Part shown: positions 24,565 through 34,287 of the stretch, piece by piece
How the letters are laid out: each line of letters starts with the position of its first letter
Position numbering within the stretch: position 1 is the first letter of the stretch
Assembly: GCF_030285665.1 (NCBI RefSeq)
Contig: NZ_CP127295.1
Span: forward strand, 6,882,001-6,946,000
Origin: Amycolatopsis mongoliensis
GTDB taxonomy: Bacteria; Actinomycetota; Actinomycetes; Mycobacteriales; Pseudonocardiaceae
DNA: 64,000 bases
Reading direction: 5' to 3'
Notes under the pieces: model-generated
What the model was told of the DNA's origin: nothing
Databases searched by the model: none
Seen by the model: only the letters and a program-made list of their open reading frames with translations
Program-made: the position numbers and the translations under genes

Positions 24565-25029
24565 TCAGGTCAGTGCCACCGGCGCCGAACCTTCGAAGCG
24601 GTAGCCGATCCCGCGGACCGTCGTGATCGGGTCCAGGTGCGGCGCCAGCTTGGCGCGGAGCTTGCGCACGTGGACGTCGACGGTCCGGTCGTTGCCGTCC
24701 TGGCGCGGCCACAGCGCGCTCTTCAGGGCGGTGCGGGTGAAGACCCGGTCGGGGTGCGCGCGGAGGAAGCGCAGCAGGTCGAACTCCAGCCGGGTCAGCT
24801 CGAGGTCCCTGCCCAGCAGGATCGCCCGCCGGGAGCCGGTTTCGACGTGCAGCAGCGGGACCGGCACGAGCTTCGGGCGCGGCCGGGCCGGGAAGACGTC
24901 GACGCTCGCCAGGCCGTCGAGCGCGGTCGCCAGCCGCTCGGCGACAAAGCCGGCGTCGCCGGGTGAGCCCGTGAGGTCGATCCGGATGGTCACGTCGAGC
25001 ACCTCGGGCCGGTCCGGCTGGATCGTCAT
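24565..25029 (-). CDS. OmpR/PhoB-type winged-helix DNA-binding protein without receiver domain
   Basis: From the ATG at 25027-25029, a 154-residue protein. The C-terminal half is a complete trans_reg_C domain: ILLGRDLELTRLEFDLLRFL, TRTALKSALWPRQDGNDRTV, DVHVRKLRAKLAP and ITTVRGIGYRFEG. The N-terminal ~65 residues (VTIRIDLTGSPGDAGFV) are not a response-regulator receiver and lack phospho-acceptor residues. Such orphan regulators respond to other inputs. It ends head-on to the small gene at 24360 and starts 155 bp from the PepSY gene. Confidence 0.8.
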   Translation of the reverse strand: MTIQPDRPEVLDVTIRIDLTGSPGDAGFVAERLATALDGLASVDVFPARPRPKLVPVPLLHVETGSRRAILLGRDLELTRLEFDLLRFLRAHPDRVFTRTALKSALWPRQDGNDRTVDVHVRKLRAKLAPHLDPITTVRGIGYRFEGSAPVALT

Positions 25030-25183
25030 GGCCGCGATTGTCGGTGCCGCGCGCGAAGAAGCGAAACGCGCCCGGCGAGTGGAACGGCTTGACGCACGGT
25101 GATTCCGGGATTCCCGGGAACCGTGCGCGGTGTTCAGCCGACCTCTCCTGCAGCGGCGGTCGCCGCGGACGGGAAGGAGCTCG

Positions 25184-26512
25184 ATGTCGATCGACCAGAG
25201 CGGCGAGCGCACAGCCGAGCCGGTGGCGGCGCCGCCGCGGCTCACCTGGGCGGCGATCCGGCCGCTGGTGCTGCGCCTGCACTTCTACGCCGGGGTGTTC
25301 ATCGGGCCGTTCCTGCTGGTCGCCGCGGTGACGGGGCTGGCCTACGTCTGGACGCCGCAGCTGGAGCAGGCTGTCTACGACCACGAGCTGCACGTCCCGG
25401 TGGCGCCCGGGGTCGTGCCGCTGGAGCAGCAGGCCGCCGTGGCCCGGGCCGTCGTGCCCGACGGGACGGTCATCGGGATCCGGCCCGGGCCCACGCCGGC
25501 CGACTCGACGCAGGTGATCTTCACCCGGCCCGGGCTCGAACCCAGCTACCACTGGACGGTGTTCGTCGACCCGCACACCGGGATCGTGCGCGGGCAGCTG
25601 GAAACCTACGGCTCGGGGCAGGCGATGCCGGTGCGCGGCTGGGTCGACACCCTGCACCGCAGCCTGCACCTGGGCGATTTCGGCCGGTGGTACAGCGAAC
25701 TGGCGGCCAGCTGGCTCTGGGTGGTCGTGCTGGGCGGGCTCGCGCTGTGGCTGGGGAAGCGGAAGTCGTCGCGGAGCAAGCGAGGACGCGTCCTGGCGTG
25801 GCACCGGACCACCGGGCTGGTGATCGCGGCCGGGTTGCTGTTCCTGTCGGCCACCGGGCTGACGTGGTCCGAACACGCGGGCACGAGCATCAGCGAACTG
25901 CGCTCCCGGCTGGACTGGACGACGCCGTCGGTGTCCACCGCGCTTCCGGCCGCCGCGCCCCAGGCCCGTGACGTCGGCGTGGACGCGGTGCGCGCGGCGA
26001 CGCTGGCGGCCGGGCTGGCGGACCCGGTGGAGATCCGCCCGCCGTCCGCGCCGGGAAAGGCCTATGTCGTCCAGCAGGTCGGCCGCGACTGGCCGACGAA
26101 GGCGGACTCGATGGCCGTCGACCCGGCGACCGGGCGGATCACCGACACGCTGCCGTTCGCGGACTACTCGCCGGCGGCGAAGCTGGCGCGGTGGGGGATC
26201 GACGCGCACATGGGCCTGCTGTTCGGCGTCGCCAACCAGATCCTGCTCACGGTGCTGGCGCTCGGGCTGATCGCGGTGATCGGCTGGGGGTACCGGATGT
26301 GGTGGCTGCGCCGCCCCACCCGCGGTGACGCGCGCGCCGGACGGCCGCCGGCACGCGGAACCTGGCGGCGGATCCCGGGCCGGGTGCTCGCACCCGTGCT
26401 CGTGGTGACCGCGGTGGTCGGCTACTTCCTGCCGGTGTTCGGCTTGTCCCTGCTGGGTTTCCTCGTCGTGGACCTGATCGCCGGGGTCCGCCGTCAGGAG
26501 GTGGCGTCGTGA
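25184..26512 (+). CDS. PepSY-associated TM protein (PiuB-like)
   Basis: A 442-residue membrane protein. VLRLHFYAGVFIGPFLLVAAVTGLAYVW is the first TM segment with the conserved H-F-Y-A-G. Two PepSY-like modules (about residues 60-150 and 270-320) lie outside, and RVLAWHRTTGLVIAAGLLFLSATGLTW, AKLARWGIDAHMGLLFGVANQILL contain the paired His that may hold haem or metal. GGAAGGAG precedes the ATG. Relatives are linked to iron or copper uptake and reductases. The next gene overlaps by 4 bp and CopC/CopA follow, so a copper role is plausible. Confidence 0.82.
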   Translation: MSIDQSGERTAEPVAAPPRLTWAAIRPLVLRLHFYAGVFIGPFLLVAAVTGLAYVWTPQLEQAVYDHELHVPVAPGVVPLEQQAAVARAVVPDGTVIGIRPGPTPADSTQVIFTRPGLEPSYHWTVFVDPHTGIVRGQLETYGSGQAMPVRGWVDTLHRSLHLGDFGRWYSELAASWLWVVVLGGLALWLGKRKSSRSKRGRVLAWHRTTGLVIAAGLLFLSATGLTWSEHAGTSISELRSRLDWTTPSVSTALPAAAPQARDVGVDAVRAATLAAGLADPVEIRPPSAPGKAYVVQQVGRDWPTKADSMAVDPATGRITDTLPFADYSPAAKLARWGIDAHMGLLFGVANQILLTVLALGLIAVIGWGYRMWWLRRPTRGDARAGRPPARGTWRRIPGRVLAPVLVVTAVVGYFLPVFGLSLLGFLVVDLIAGVRRQEVAS

Positions 26513-27120
26513 TCGAAGCGACCGGGCTGCGGTGGATCCTGACGATCGTGTTCGCCGGGATCGGGCTCTTCTGCCTCTACCGGTGTTTCCGGCGGGGGCC
26601 GGTGACGAGCCGGTTCGGTGACGTGCTGCACGCGGCGATGTGCGCGGCCATGGTGGCGATGGCGTGGCCGGCCACGATGGCCTTCGCCCGGTTGCCGCAG
26701 CTGGCGCTGTTCGGGTTCGCCGCGGTGTGGTTCGCCGTGGCCACCGCGCGGGGTGCCGCGCACGGCGGCCACGACGGCCGGTGGCAGCCCGGGTTCCACG
26801 CCGTGATGATGGCCGCGATGGCGTGGATGGTGTTCGCCATGCCCCGTGCCATGGTGGGCAGCGGAGCGGTGTCGACGACGGACATGCCGGGCATGGAGGG
26901 GATGTCCATGCCGCTGCCGGCGGCCGGGGGCGGGGTGCCGGCCGACGTCGTGGTCGTCGCGCTGGTGCTCGCGATCGCGTTCTGCCTGGCCGGGGTCGCG
27001 TTCCTCGCGCGGGCGATCGACGGGGCGCGCGCCGCCGCACCGCCGGTCCGGACGGCCGGGTGGGGTGCCGACGCCCTGATGGGCCTCGGCACCACCGTGA
27101 TGCTGCTCGCGATGCTGTGA
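26509..27120 (+). CDS. DUF5134 membrane protein, His/Met-rich
   Basis: A 203-residue protein with about five to six hydrophobic segments. It is rich in Met and His: AMCAAMVAMAWPATMAFA, GGHDGRWQPGFHAVMMAAMA, then TTDMPGMEGMSMPLP. This is the usual look of actinobacterial DUF5134, which often neighbours copper genes. The Met-rich outer loop could bind Cu(I). It starts in the PepSY stop codon (GTGA), so the two are co-translated. Function unproven. Confidence 0.8.
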   Translation: MIEATGLRWILTIVFAGIGLFCLYRCFRRGPVTSRFGDVLHAAMCAAMVAMAWPATMAFARLPQLALFGFAAVWFAVATARGAAHGGHDGRWQPGFHAVMMAAMAWMVFAMPRAMVGSGAVSTTDMPGMEGMSMPLPAAGGGVPADVVVVALVLAIAFCLAGVAFLARAIDGARAAAPPVRTAGWGADALMGLGTTVMLLAML

Positions 27121-27140
27121 GCTCGGGCCGGCGCGAGGAA

Positions 27141-27289
27141 GAGGGTCGCGGTGGCGGTGGCTGGTCCGACGACATGAATGACTCATTCATGTCGTCGGAC
27201 GAGGTGAATGGGTCATTCACTGCATCGCGGCCGAGGCTGGACGGGCTGGGCTCTCATGGCGCAGGTCCCGCCGCCCCGGACGACACTAG
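27141..27289. repeat. Dispersed repeat element, copy 3 (shorter)
   Basis: Matches copies 1 and 2 from GAGGGTCGCGG to the terminal CGACACTAG (27281-27289) but lacks their left ~45 bp and the CAAACACCCTGCAACG part. Its core is perfect: CCGACGACATGAATGA (27166-27181), one C, reverse complement at 27183-27198. The following TGAATG-GGT-CATTCA palindrome is as in copy 2. It lies between DUF5134 and the CopC gene. Confidence 0.82.
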
Positions 27290-27325
27290 AGTGATCTCTC
27301 CTGCCCACCGGACCGAGGGAACCGC

Positions 27326-27880
27326 ATGAAGATCGCCCGGCTCTTCGCCGCGTCGCTGCTCGCGCTCACCGGCCTGCTGGCCTTCGCCGGGCCGGCGTCC
27401 GCGCACACCGCCCTGAAGTCGAGCTCACCCGCGGACGGCGCCAGCCTGGCGGCCCCGCCCCGCAAGGTCGAGCTCACCTTCGAAGAACCCGTGACGCTGC
27501 AACCGGACCCGATCGCGGTGACCGGCCCGGACAGTGCGAAGTGGACGGTCTCCGCCTCGTCGGTGACGGACGCGGTGATCACGGCGGCGGTCCTCCCGGC
27601 CGGCCCGGCGGGCGCGTACACGCTGACCTACAAGGTCATCTCGGACGACGGCGACAAGGTGACCGGCGAGGTCCACTTCACCCTCACGGCGCCGGCCTCC
27701 GTGCCGACGACGGCGAGCCCGGTTTCGCCGTCCGCTCCGGCGGCGACCTCGGCCACACCGCTCGCCGCGGCCCCGCTCAGCGACGGCGGCGGTGTGCCGG
27801 CGTGGGTGTGGATCCTGGTCGCCGTGGTGGTTGTGGTCGCCGCGGTCGTGGTTGCCCTGCGGTTGCGCCGGGGGCGGTAG
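27326..27880 (+). CDS. copC: CopC-domain copper-resistance protein
   Basis: A 184-residue exported protein. The signal peptide ends GPASA, giving a mature N-terminal His (HTALKSSSPADGASL), the classic CopC Cu(II) ligand. PRKVELTFEEPVTL and YKVISDDGDKVTGEVHFTL complete the beta-barrel domain. A Pro/Ser/Ala linker (128-150) and one C-terminal TM helix (VWILVAVVVVVAAVVVAL) with a basic tail anchor it outside the cell. No CopD partner adjoins it; the PepSY/DUF5134 pair upstream is the nearest membrane partner. Confidence 0.88.
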   Translation: MKIARLFAASLLALTGLLAFAGPASAHTALKSSSPADGASLAAPPRKVELTFEEPVTLQPDPIAVTGPDSAKWTVSASSVTDAVITAAVLPAGPAGAYTLTYKVISDDGDKVTGEVHFTLTAPASVPTTASPVSPSAPAATSATPLAAAPLSDGGGVPAWVWILVAVVVVVAAVVVALRLRRGR

Positions 27881-27996
27881 CTGGCCGCTGGCCGGGCGGT
27901 TCGTCGCCTGGCCTGTTTGGCTGAGCAGCCCCGGCGCGGGGAAGCGGGGTGCTGACCGGGGCGGGGCGTGCAGGCAGTTTCGTGTTTCGGGGGTGT

Positions 27997-28260
27997 GCTC
28001 TCAGACTGCGTGGTGGCGGTTACCGGCCTTGGCGAGAGTCGGCTGCTGGCTGGTGCGGGCGCGTTGGGGTTCCGGGAGACTGTTCTCCGGCGTCTGGCCA
28101 GCTTTAGCGAGCGTCGGATGCGGGGTGGTGCAGGCGGGCTGTCCCCAAATCTGCTCTCAAGCCGCGCGGTGCTGGCTGGCCGGTCTTGGCAGAATCGGCC
28201 GCTGGCTGGCGCAGGCGCGTCGGGTCCGGGAGTCCGCTCTCAAGCTGCGCGGTGGCGGCT
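27997..28260. repeat. Degenerate ~80-bp tandem repeats
   Basis: The 359-bp space between copC and the anti-sigma gene contains about three and a half copies of a unit that starts GCTCTCAAGCTGCGCGGTGG and ends GGTGCGGGCGCG..CCGGGAG. Units begin near 27997, 28082, 28153 and 28236; units 2 and 3 are the most and least diverged. The last copy enters the 3' end of the anti-sigma gene and encodes its final RPASRHRAA. No gene is supported in 27881-28239. Confidence 0.7.
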
Positions 28261-28977
28261 GGCCGGCCGTCGCGGGAACCGGCTGCGGACCGGCACGAGC
28301 GGTGCGGGCGCAGCGTGCTCCGCGAGCCGCACCTCGTCGTCCGTGCCGAGGGCGTCGGCGGTCAGCGGTGCCGGTGCCGGGCGGCGCCGGTGTTCGCGGT
28401 GGACCACCACCAGCAGCACCAGGCCGACCAGCAGCAGCCCGTGCGTCAGCAGGCGGCCCGGGCCGACCTGGCCGCCGGACGCGTCGATCACGGACGTCAC
28501 CCCGAGCACGAGCGTGAAGCCGGCGAACAGCGGCAACTGCGCTCCGGCGGTCCGGGGGCGCAGCGCCGCCCACAGCAGCCCGATGCCCAGTGCGAGGTTC
28601 CAGGCCGCGCTTTCGTTGCTCAGGTGGACCGCGCCGGAGTGCGCGGCGTGGGCGTCCGCGGGCAGGAGGAACTCGGCGAACCCGAGTCCGGACTGGACGA
28701 GCCCGACCAGGGCCAGCGCGACCCGCGCCCCCCACTTCTCCCGGGACGGCAGCGGCGCCGTCGCGAGGATCGCGGCCGTGAGGTCGGGGACCTCGGGGGC
28801 CTGGCGCACCATCGAGCGGCGCAGCCGCCGGGCCTGGTCCTGCCAGGCCTGGCACGCGCCGCAGCCCTGCAGGTGGCGGTCCACCTCGGCTTCGGGCAGC
28901 GGGCCGGTCTCGCCGTCCATCGCGGCCGAGAGCGATTCCCGGAAAAGTGCGCAGTCCACGCGTAGATAGTCGCTCAT
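28240..28977 (-). CDS. Zinc-finger anti-sigma factor
   Basis: A 245-residue protein. VDRHLQGCGACQAWQDQARR is the H-x3-C-x2-C zinc-binding anti-sigma motif near residues 35-42. About four hydrophobic segments follow (LALVGLVQSGLGFAEFLL, LALGIGLLWAAL, LPLFAGFTLVLGVTSV, LLTHGLLLVGLVLLVVV), so it is an integral membrane sensor. The 3' end runs into tandem repeats, which suggests the tail is recent. It lies 23 bp after the ECF sigma gene and presumably sequesters it. Confidence 0.82.
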   Translation of the reverse strand: MSDYLRVDCALFRESLSAAMDGETGPLPEAEVDRHLQGCGACQAWQDQARRLRRSMVRQAPEVPDLTAAILATAPLPSREKWGARVALALVGLVQSGLGFAEFLLPADAHAAHSGAVHLSNESAAWNLALGIGLLWAALRPRTAGAQLPLFAGFTLVLGVTSVIDASGGQVGPGRLLTHGLLLVGLVLLVVVHREHRRRPAPAPLTADALGTDDEVRLAEHAAPAPLVPVRSRFPRRPASRHRAA

Positions 28978-29000
28978 GTGCCCGGCTTGGTTCCAGCGGA

Positions 29001-29579
29001 TCAGCCGACGGCGGTGCGCCGGCGCCCAGGTGCGTCGGCCATCGCCGCGAGCAGGTCGTCGCGGGCACGGGCGACCCGCGAGCGGATCGTGCCGACCGGG
29101 CACCCGCACACCTCGGCGGCGTCCGCGTACGACAACCCGAGGGCCTGGGTCAGCACGAACGCGTCCCGCCGCTCCGGATCCAGCGCCCCGACCAGCTGGT
29201 CCAGGACCACCTGCTCCTCCAGCAGCGACCGCGTCGCCGGCTCGTCGCGCGCGGAGAGCGTCTGCCAGTCGGCCGCGGACACCGACCGCGGGCGGCAGCG
29301 GGCGGCGCGGATGTGGTCGGCGACGGCGCGGCGGGCGATCGAGAGCAGCCACGTGCGCGCCGACGAGTCACCCTTGAACCGGCTCAACGACCCCAGCGCC
29401 CGCAGGTAGGTCTCCTGGACGAGGTCGTCCGCGGTCTGCGCGTCGCCGAGGCTCGCCACGAACCGCCGGACGTGCGGCTGCGTGGCGCGCACGAAGTGTT
29501 CCAGAGCGACCTGGTCGCCGCGGCCGGCGAGCCGGGCCCAGCGCGTGATCTCGTCATCATCCGCACGAAGTGGCCTCAC
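29001..29579 (-). CDS. ECF RNA polymerase sigma factor
   Basis: A 192-residue protein with region 2 (ALEHFVRATQPHVRRFVASL, DDLVQETYLRAL, GDSSARTWLLSIARR) and region 4 (LDPERRDAFVLTQALGLSYADAAEVCG, CPVGTIRSRVARARDDL). The layout fits a group with a zinc anti-sigma partner. GTG start at 29577-29579. It is divergent from copZ-copA, 144 bp apart, so the pair might respond to copper or envelope stress. That link is inference. Confidence 0.87.
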   Translation of the reverse strand: MRPLRADDDEITRWARLAGRGDQVALEHFVRATQPHVRRFVASLGDAQTADDLVQETYLRALGSLSRFKGDSSARTWLLSIARRAVADHIRAARCRPRSVSAADWQTLSARDEPATRSLLEEQVVLDQLVGALDPERRDAFVLTQALGLSYADAAEVCGCPVGTIRSRVARARDDLLAAMADAPGRRRTAVG

Positions 29580-29664
29580 ACCCGCTGATACGGCTCCGGG
29601 GCGAGAACGGTTGAAGATGATCTTGCCCGGAATCCGCCGGGAACCATCCGGGCCCGCCGGCCGA

Positions 29665-29680
29665 CCTTGTTACGGCAAGG
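29665..29680. promoter_or_regulatory. MerR/CueR-like operator before copZ
   Basis: CCTTG-TTACGG-CAAGG (perfect 5-bp arms; ACCTTG at 29664) lies 44 bp before copZ. Copper MerR regulators (CueR) bind ACCTTSC..GSAAGGT-like dyads inside long-spaced promoters. No MerR gene is in the window. Confidence 0.4.
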
Positions 29681-29723
29681 CCACTGCCCGATCTCGGGAA
29701 GGCCACGGCCGGAAGGCGAGACG

Positions 29724-29926
29724 ATGACTCAGAGTACTTACGCTGTGACGGGGATGACCTGCGGCCACTGCGCGGCTTCGGTCCGCGAAGAACTCGGCGA
29801 GCTGCCCGGCGTCCGGGCGGTCGACGTCGACGTGCCGGCCGGCCGGGTCGTCGTCACCAGTGAATCGGCCCTGGTTCTCGAGCACGTCGAGAACGCGGTC
29901 CGGGTCGCGGGCTACCAGCTCGTCCG

Positions 29927-29930
<4 letters not shown>
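29724..29930 (+). CDS. copZ: CopZ copper chaperone
   Basis: A 68-residue HMA domain: [19 protein letters not shown] with the C-x-x-C Cu(I) site at residues 12-15, [17 protein letters not shown], and [13 protein letters not shown]. It hands Cu(I) to the ATPase encoded next. The ATG follows GGAAGGCGAG and the stop overlaps the copA ATG (ATGA). Length is normal. Confidence 0.92.
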
Positions 29931-32206
<2,276 letters not shown>

Positions 32207-32322
32207 CGCGTCCGCATCCTGGCCGAAAACCGAGATCAACCGGACATAAGGTCACTCCTGCGCGTTACTTGCCGTCCACATGATGAGACGGTGGATCGAT
32301 CACGGGAAAAACTCCTTAAGGT

Positions 32323-32341
32323 CCGATCATCACTCGATCGG
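32323..32341. promoter_or_regulatory. Inverted repeat before the ABC transporter operon
   Basis: CCGATC (32323-32328) and GATCGG (32336-32341) are perfect arms with a 7-bp spacer, just 18 bp before the first gene's GTG. It is a possible operator. Confidence 0.35.
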
Positions 32342-32358
32342 CTGAACCTTGAGGTGCT

Positions 32359-33282
32359 GTGTCCGCCCCCTCCCTCTCGCCACTCGCCGCGCGCTCCCTG
32401 CCCGCCGCCGTGTGGCGCGCCGTCCGGTCCGGGCGGTGGACGTCCACCTGCGCGCTGCTGGCCGTCCTGATCGTGCTGCTCGCCGCCGGTGCCGACCTGG
32501 TCGTCCTGGCCGAGGGGCAGAGCCTCACGCCGGACATCGCGACGCTCGGCCCGACCGGGCTGCCCGCGGGCACGCTCGGCGGGGTGAGCGGCGCGCACTG
32601 GTTCGGCGTCGAGCCCCTGACCGGCGTCGACCTCTTCGCGCTCGTCGCGCACGGCGCCCGGACGTCGCTGCTGGTCGGGCTGGGCGCCACCGTGCTGGCC
32701 ACCGCGCTCGGCGTCGTGGTCGGGGTGAGCGCCGGCTACCTCGGCGGCTGGTGGGACCGGGTGGTCACCTGGACCGCCGACGTCATCCTCGGCTTCCCCT
32801 ACCTGATCTTCATGATCGCGCTCGGCGCGGTCCTGCCGGTGGACTTCCCGCGGCAGATCACGCTGATCGTCGTCCTCGGGCTCTTCGGCTGGCCGCGCAT
32901 CGCCCGCATCGTCCGGGCCCAGGCCCTGACGCTGGCCAAGCGCGACTTCGTCGCGGCGGCGCGGGCCGTCGGCGGCGGGCCGTGGCACGTGTTCACGAAG
33001 GAGCTGCTGCCCAACCTGTGGGCGCCGATCATCGTCGTCGCCAGCCTGTCCATCCCGTCGATGATCGGCAGCGAAGCGGCCCTGTCGTTCCTCGGCGTCG
33101 GCGTGCTGCCGCCCACCCCGAGCTGGGGCCGCACGATCAGCGCGGCCATCGACTTCTTCGAGACCGACCCGATGTACCTGGTCTTCCCCGGGCTGCTGCT
33201 GTTCCTGGTCACCCTGGCCTTCAACGTCGTCGGTGACGCGATCCGCGACACCCTCGACCCGCGGTCCGGGGGTGCTGCCTGA
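32359..33282 (+). CDS. Peptide/nickel-type ABC permease (DppC-like)
   Basis: A 307-residue permease. The N-terminal tail and first TM (STCALLAVLIVLLAAGADLV) are followed by a long outer loop (HWFGVEPLTGVDLFA) and the binding-protein-dependent transport domain. The EAA loop is RDFVAAARAVGGGPWHVFTKELLPN, which docks on the ATPase. IGSEAALSFLGVGVLPPTPSWG is diagnostic for DppC/OppC. GTG 32359 with GAGG. The C-type permease precedes the B-type, an uncommon order. Confidence 0.88.
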   Translation: MSAPSLSPLAARSLPAAVWRAVRSGRWTSTCALLAVLIVLLAAGADLVVLAEGQSLTPDIATLGPTGLPAGTLGGVSGAHWFGVEPLTGVDLFALVAHGARTSLLVGLGATVLATALGVVVGVSAGYLGGWWDRVVTWTADVILGFPYLIFMIALGAVLPVDFPRQITLIVVLGLFGWPRIARIVRAQALTLAKRDFVAAARAVGGGPWHVFTKELLPNLWAPIIVVASLSIPSMIGSEAALSFLGVGVLPPTPSWGRTISAAIDFFETDPMYLVFPGLLLFLVTLAFNVVGDAIRDTLDPRSGGAA

Positions 33283-34277
33283 TGCGCACCGCCCGCTTCG
33301 CCGCGACCCGCTTCGCCGGGATGCTGCTGGTCCTGCTCGTCGTCGCCTTCGTGACGTTCGTGGTGTTCTACGTCCTGCCCGCCGACCCGGCGCGGATGGC
33401 GTGCGGCCGCCCGTGCTCGCCGGAGAGCCTCGCGCTGGCGCGGGAGTTCATGGGCTACGACGTGCCGTGGTACCAGCAGTTCCTCGACTTCCTCGGCGGG
33501 ATCTTCGGCGGCCGCACGTTCGGCACCGGTGCCGCCGCGATCCACTGCACCGCACCGTGCTTCGGCTACGACTTCCAGAACAACGTCGACGTCCTCGGCG
33601 AGATCGGCAGCCGGGTCGGGGTCAGCTTCTCGGTCGCGCTCGGCGCGGCCGCGATCTGGATCGTCGCCGGCGTCGGGCTCGGCGTGCTTTCCGCGCTGCG
33701 CCGCGGCACGGCCGTCGACCGGGTCACGATGGCCGCCGCGATGGCCGGCGTGTCCATGCCTGCCTACCTGGCCGGGATGATCGGGATCACGATCTTCGCG
33801 TTCGCCCTCGACGTCGTCCCGAAGAACGGGTACGTGCCGCTGACCGAGGATCCCGCGCAGTGGGCGTGGCACCTCGTGCTGCCGTGGTTCGTGCTGGCGT
33901 TCCTGCACGCGGCGATCTACGCCCGGCTCACCCGCGGCCAGATGCTCGAAACCCTCGGCGAGGACTACATCCGCACCGCGTGGGCGAAAGGCCTCACCGA
34001 GCGCAAGGTGGTGGGGCGGCACGCGCTGCGCAACGTGCTGCTGCCGGTGGTCACCGTGTTCGGCGTCGACCTCGGCTCGCTGCTGGCCGGGACGGTGATC
34101 ACCGAACGGATCTTCGGCATGGCCGGGGTCGGCCGGCTGCTCGTCGACGCGATCTCGTCGCTCAACCTGCCGGTGCTCCTCGGCGTGACGCTGTTCTCCG
34201 CGCTGCTGGTCACGGTCCTGAACTTCCTGGTCGATCTCTGCTACGGCGCGCTCGATCCGCGAGCCCGCCTCGTCTGA
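33282..34277 (+). CDS. Peptide/nickel-type ABC permease (DppB-like)
   Basis: A 331-residue permease. RFAGMLLVLLVVAFVTFVVFYVLPADPARM is the standard DppB N-terminus (TM1 and PADPA). The EAA loop is LGEDYIRTAWAKGLTERKVVGRHALRN, followed by TVFGVDLGSLLAGTVITERIFGMAGVGRLL. An inserted loop with four Cys (RMACGRPCSPES and IHCTAPCFGYD) is outside the membrane and unusual; it may form disulfides. It starts on the preceding gene's stop codon (TGATG). Confidence 0.9.
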   Translation: MRTARFAATRFAGMLLVLLVVAFVTFVVFYVLPADPARMACGRPCSPESLALAREFMGYDVPWYQQFLDFLGGIFGGRTFGTGAAAIHCTAPCFGYDFQNNVDVLGEIGSRVGVSFSVALGAAAIWIVAGVGLGVLSALRRGTAVDRVTMAAAMAGVSMPAYLAGMIGITIFAFALDVVPKNGYVPLTEDPAQWAWHLVLPWFVLAFLHAAIYARLTRGQMLETLGEDYIRTAWAKGLTERKVVGRHALRNVLLPVVTVFGVDLGSLLAGTVITERIFGMAGVGRLLVDAISSLNLPVLLGVTLFSALLVTVLNFLVDLCYGALDPRARLV

Positions 34278-34287
34278 AGGGGTAACG

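Noticed and set aside
23864..27220. An 1118-codon minus-strand frame over the VOC to DUF5134 genes
   Set aside because: It crosses five recognisable genes and is Arg/Pro low-complexity for most of its length. Only the winged-helix gene at 24565-25029 on that strand is real, and in a different frame.
27881..28270. CRISPR array in the 80-bp repeats
   Set aside because: Units are contiguous and degenerate without unique spacers, and no cas gene is present.
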